NCBI GenBank assembly: GCA_963818775.1
Contig: CAWFUF010000013.1
Span: 62,001-126,000, forward strand
DNA length: 64,000 nucleotides
DNA from: JAMXLO01 sp963818775
GTDB lineage: Bacteria > Pseudomonadota > Alphaproteobacteria > Acetobacterales > Acetobacteraceae
Reading direction: 5' to 3'
The first letter of the stretch is position 1. Every line of letters starts with the position of its first letter. Below the pieces are notes generated by a model. That model had not been told where the DNA came from. It worked only from the letters and a program-made list of their open reading frames with translations, and made no database searches. This document shows, in pieces, positions 61,784 to 64,000 of this stretch. The translations under genes were made by a program, and so were the position numbers.

Positions 61784-62980
61784 TCATCCCGGCGCCGCGC
61801 CCTGCGTCTGCACCTGCAGCAGATAGATCGACTGACCCGCCGTCATCAGCAGCTGGTTGCGCTTAGGCCCACCGAAGCAGAGGTTGGCACACACCTCGGG
61901 CAGACGGATGCGTCCGATCAGCTTGCCTTGTGCGTTGTAGACCAGCACGCCGGCAAAGCCGAGCACGGTGTTCGAACTGCACCATAGGTTGCCGAGCACA
62001 TCGGCGCGCATGCCATCGGGGCCGCAATGCACGCCGTCTACCGTCATGTCGAGGAACTCGCGCCCGTTGGTGGGCTTGGTCCCCTGCATGTCGAACGCAT
62101 GAATGCTGCGTGTGCCGCCCGCGTGACTGTCACCCGGACCCTTGCCGGTGCTGATCACGTATAGCGTCTTGTAGTCCGGAGAGAAGCAGATGCCGTTGGG
62201 ATCCTTGAGCTGATCCTCGGTGATCACCTGATCGAGCCTGCCGCTCGGGTCCCAGCGATAGACCGCGTTGGGTAGTTCTCGCTTGCTGCCGCCAAGCGCG
62301 CCGGCATTCGGCGCGCCGATGCGAGGGTTGAAAGCACCTTGCGTATTAGCCGGACCACCAGGTTCGTCTGGGTGGCCTTCCGACAGTTGGTCACCATACG
62401 GCGGATCGGTAAACCAGATGCTGCCGTCGGGATGCGGCACAAGGTCGTTCGGGGAGTTTAGCGCCTTGCCGTCGAACTTGTCGGCGATGACCGTCATCGT
62501 GCCGTCGAGTTCCCAGCGGATCACGCGACGGAAGAAATCCTCAGCGGAGATCTGGCGTCCCTGAAAGTCGAACGAATTGCCGTTGCTGTTGTTGGAGGGC
62601 TTGCGGAATGGCGTCACCCGAAGATCGTCCCACAGCACACGGTATTGCGTATTGCCAACGACGTCGCTGAACACGAAGTACTGGCCCTCGCTGCACCAGG
62701 CGGGTCCTTCCGCCCAGGTGAAGCCAGTCGCGATGCGACGGATCGGGACGTTGCCGACGCGCAGCGCCGCAAACGACGGATCGATGACGATCACATCGGG
62801 ATCGGGATAGATATTCGGCGGCGCGCGCCATCCCCATTGCCGTGGCGGATTGCTGATCACCGATGGCGGCGTGCCGGTTGCGGCGGTGGGCTGTTGTGCG
62901 ACTGCGGCAAATGGCATGACGGCACTGGCACCGATGCCGCCAACGAATGCGCGCCTGGTGGTGCGGGCTCTGCTGTTCAT
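61784..62980 (-). CDS. SMP-30/gluconolactonase-like exported protein
   Basis: 398 residues. A Tat signal (RARTTRRAFVGGIGASAVMP) precedes a six-bladed beta-propeller: RRIATGFTWAEGPAWCSEGQ with the metal-binding Glu, LNSPNDLVPHPDGSIWFTDP with the Asn/Asp ligands, KDPNGICFSPDYKTLYVIST and DGVHCGPDGMRADVLGNLWC. These are typical of SMP-30/gluconolaconase/LRE-like lactonases that hydrolyse sugar or aryl lactones. GGGAGGG precedes the ATG at 62980. The substrate is unknown. Confidence 0.88.
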   Translation of the reverse strand: MNSRARTTRRAFVGGIGASAVMPFAAVAQQPTAATGTPPSVISNPPRQWGWRAPPNIYPDPDVIVIDPSFAALRVGNVPIRRIATGFTWAEGPAWCSEGQYFVFSDVVGNTQYRVLWDDLRVTPFRKPSNNSNGNSFDFQGRQISAEDFFRRVIRWELDGTMTVIADKFDGKALNSPNDLVPHPDGSIWFTDPPYGDQLSEGHPDEPGGPANTQGAFNPRIGAPNAGALGGSKRELPNAVYRWDPSGRLDQVITEDQLKDPNGICFSPDYKTLYVISTGKGPGDSHAGGTRSIHAFDMQGTKPTNGREFLDMTVDGVHCGPDGMRADVLGNLWCSSNTVLGFAGVLVYNAQGKLIGRIRLPEVCANLCFGGPKRNQLLMTAGQSIYLLQVQTQGAAPG

Positions 62981-63063
62981 TGTGTTCCCTCCCGGCAAGC
63001 GCCGTATCCTATGGCGCAGTCACGCCCAGGCCACACACAATGCCGCTACTTCCGATTGGGCCG

Positions 63064-64000
63064 CTACTTCCAACTGGAGAGGAAAAACCGCGGAAGCTCG
63101 TCCGCATACGGTTTGAAGTTGAGCTGCTTCGAGTAGCCATAGGTCACCGTATACGTGAAGATAGGCACCCACGACGCCTTCGCGGTGATCAGCTTGATCG
63201 CTTCCGTGTAAGCCTTTCGCCGCTGGTCAGGATCTACTGTCGCGCCACCTGCGTCCACGAGCTTCCTGATCTCCGGATCGTGCGTGTAGTCATTGCCCGT
63301 ATAGGTGAAGAAGTTTGGCAATACAGCCGAGACGTCGTTAATCGAATAGCTGCCCCAGGACCCCAGCTCCATAGGGTTCTGTCCGGCGAGCGAACGCTGC
63401 ACCTCGGCGGCAACCTGCAACTGAGTGATCTTCGCGTTTATGCCCACGGCCTTCAGGTACCCCTGCACCGCGCCAGCCCATTGCGGCAGTTCATAGGTCA
63501 CCAGCTCGGTGTCGAAGCCGTTGGGATAACCCGCCTCCGAAAGCAACTGCTTCGCCTTCTCCGGATCGTACGGGTAGTGCATCGCCGCACCTGCATCGCA
63601 GCCGAACTGCGTCGGGTAGCACGGCGTGTCAATCGCGCGCGAGCCGCCTCGCATGAGCTGTTTGGCCATCGCCGCACGATCGATCGCGTAAGCGATGGCC
63701 TGGCGCACCTTGTCCTTGGTCAGTGGACTGTCAGCGCCCGTGCGTCCGGCAGCATCCATGCCGAGATATTCGACGCGCATCGATTCGGCGCGAATCGCCT
63801 GTAGGTTCGGCACACGACCCACGACGTCGTACTGGTCGGGGCTGAACTTCCAGATCCAGTCAGCGCGGTCGCCAAGCAGCTCGGCTACCTCGGCGGCGGA
63901 GTCCGGCACCTCCTGGATGACGATCTTGCCGATCGCCGGCTTTCCCTTGGGGCTGTCGACGTAATAGCCGTCGTAGCGCTCCATATCCACCTCGGTGGTG
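63064..64000 (-). CDS. ABC transporter substrate-binding protein, family 5 (5' end outside the window)
   Basis: The last 312 or so residues of a family 5 binding protein. YDGYYVDSPKGKPAIGKIVI and GDRADWIWKFSPDQYDVVGR are typical, followed by PLTKDKVRQAIAYAIDRAAM and YDPEKAKQLLSEAGYPNGFD. The N-terminus with its signal peptide lies beyond the right edge. Such proteins collect peptides, sugars or other small molecules for ABC importers. No transporter partner is visible because the operon continues outside. It shares its strand with the lactonase gene about 80 bases downstream. Confidence 0.9.
   Translation of the reverse strand, partial: TTEVDMERYDGYYVDSPKGKPAIGKIVIQEVPDSAAEVAELLGDRADWIWKFSPDQYDVVGRVPNLQAIRAESMRVEYLGMDAAGRTGADSPLTKDKVRQAIAYAIDRAAMAKQLMRGGSRAIDTPCYPTQFGCDAGAAMHYPYDPEKAKQLLSEAGYPNGFDTELVTYELPQWAGAVQGYLKAVGINAKITQLQVAAEVQRSLAGQNPMELGSWGSYSINDVSAVLPNFFTYTGNDYTHDPEIRKLVDAGGATVDPDQRRKAYTEAIKLITAKASWVPIFTYTVTYGYSKQLNFKPYADELPRFFLSSWK

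Overview
The window is GC-rich, densely packed DNA with short gaps and many 1-4 base stop/start overlaps. It reads as the chromosome of an alphaproteobacterium. The tlpA-argH-lptM-lysA-TIGR02302 block, a sucA-sucB-lpd operon, DUF29, DUF4142 and many Tat-type signal peptides fit Rhodospirillales/Acetobacterales, and Acetobacteraceae in particular. That placement is inferred from gene content and style. I saw no rRNA, tRNA, CRISPR array, prophage or intact insertion sequence.

Layout. 0-12 kb: the start of a ComF-family gene (cut by the window edge), a four-domain rhodanese, a BioC-like methyltransferase, a C-terminal-receiver response regulator, several tiny genes in more AT-rich DNA, an exported DUF4142 protein, a lipoprotein/SDR pair, a VOC protein, aat, an MsrQ-like haem membrane protein and an exported transglutaminase-fold protein. 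12-20 kb: tlpA diverges from argH, then lptM, then a GGDEF-hemerythrin gene, a small membrane protein and a DUF29 gene, which separate lptM from lysA and its overlapping TIGR02302 partner. 20-31 kb: an acyl-CoA catabolic region with two acyl-CoA dehydrogenases, an alpha/beta hydrolase with a Cys nucleophile and a luciferase-like flavoprotein on the plus strand. Facing them are a metallo-beta-lactamase-fold hydrolase, a single-chain biotin-dependent acyl-CoA carboxylase, a decayed CoA-transferase tail and a phytanoyl-CoA dioxygenase-family enzyme. 31-37 kb: a frameshifted 48-residue-repeat secreted protein and a four-gene Mla/MCE lipid transport operon. 37-43 kb: a dipeptide/nickel-type ABC importer with the remnant of a second binding protein upstream.

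43-54 kb is the most interesting region. A minus-strand operon encodes a complete spermidine/putrescine-type ABC importer that contains a gene very like rutA, the flavin monooxygenase that opens the uracil ring. Divergent from it, across an AT-rich intergenic region with two inverted repeats, lie a biuret-hydrolase-like cysteine hydrolase (frameshifted), an NCS2/AzgA-like permease, allophanate hydrolase (atzF), atzG and atzE. I read this as one divergent locus for uptake and complete breakdown of a ureide-yielding N-heterocycle for nitrogen. The substrate is unknown. No cyanuric acid hydrolase and no rutC-F partners are present in the window.

54-64 kb: sucA-sucB-lpd (2-oxoglutarate dehydrogenase), pdxA (frameshifted), a SnoaL-like protein, an SMP-30/gluconolactonase-like protein with a Tat signal, and the 3' part of another family 5 binding-protein gene at the edge. 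Three genes (the repeat protein, the biuret hydrolase and pdxA) each appear broken by a single-base indel. This may be gene decay or sequence error, and read-level checking would decide it.
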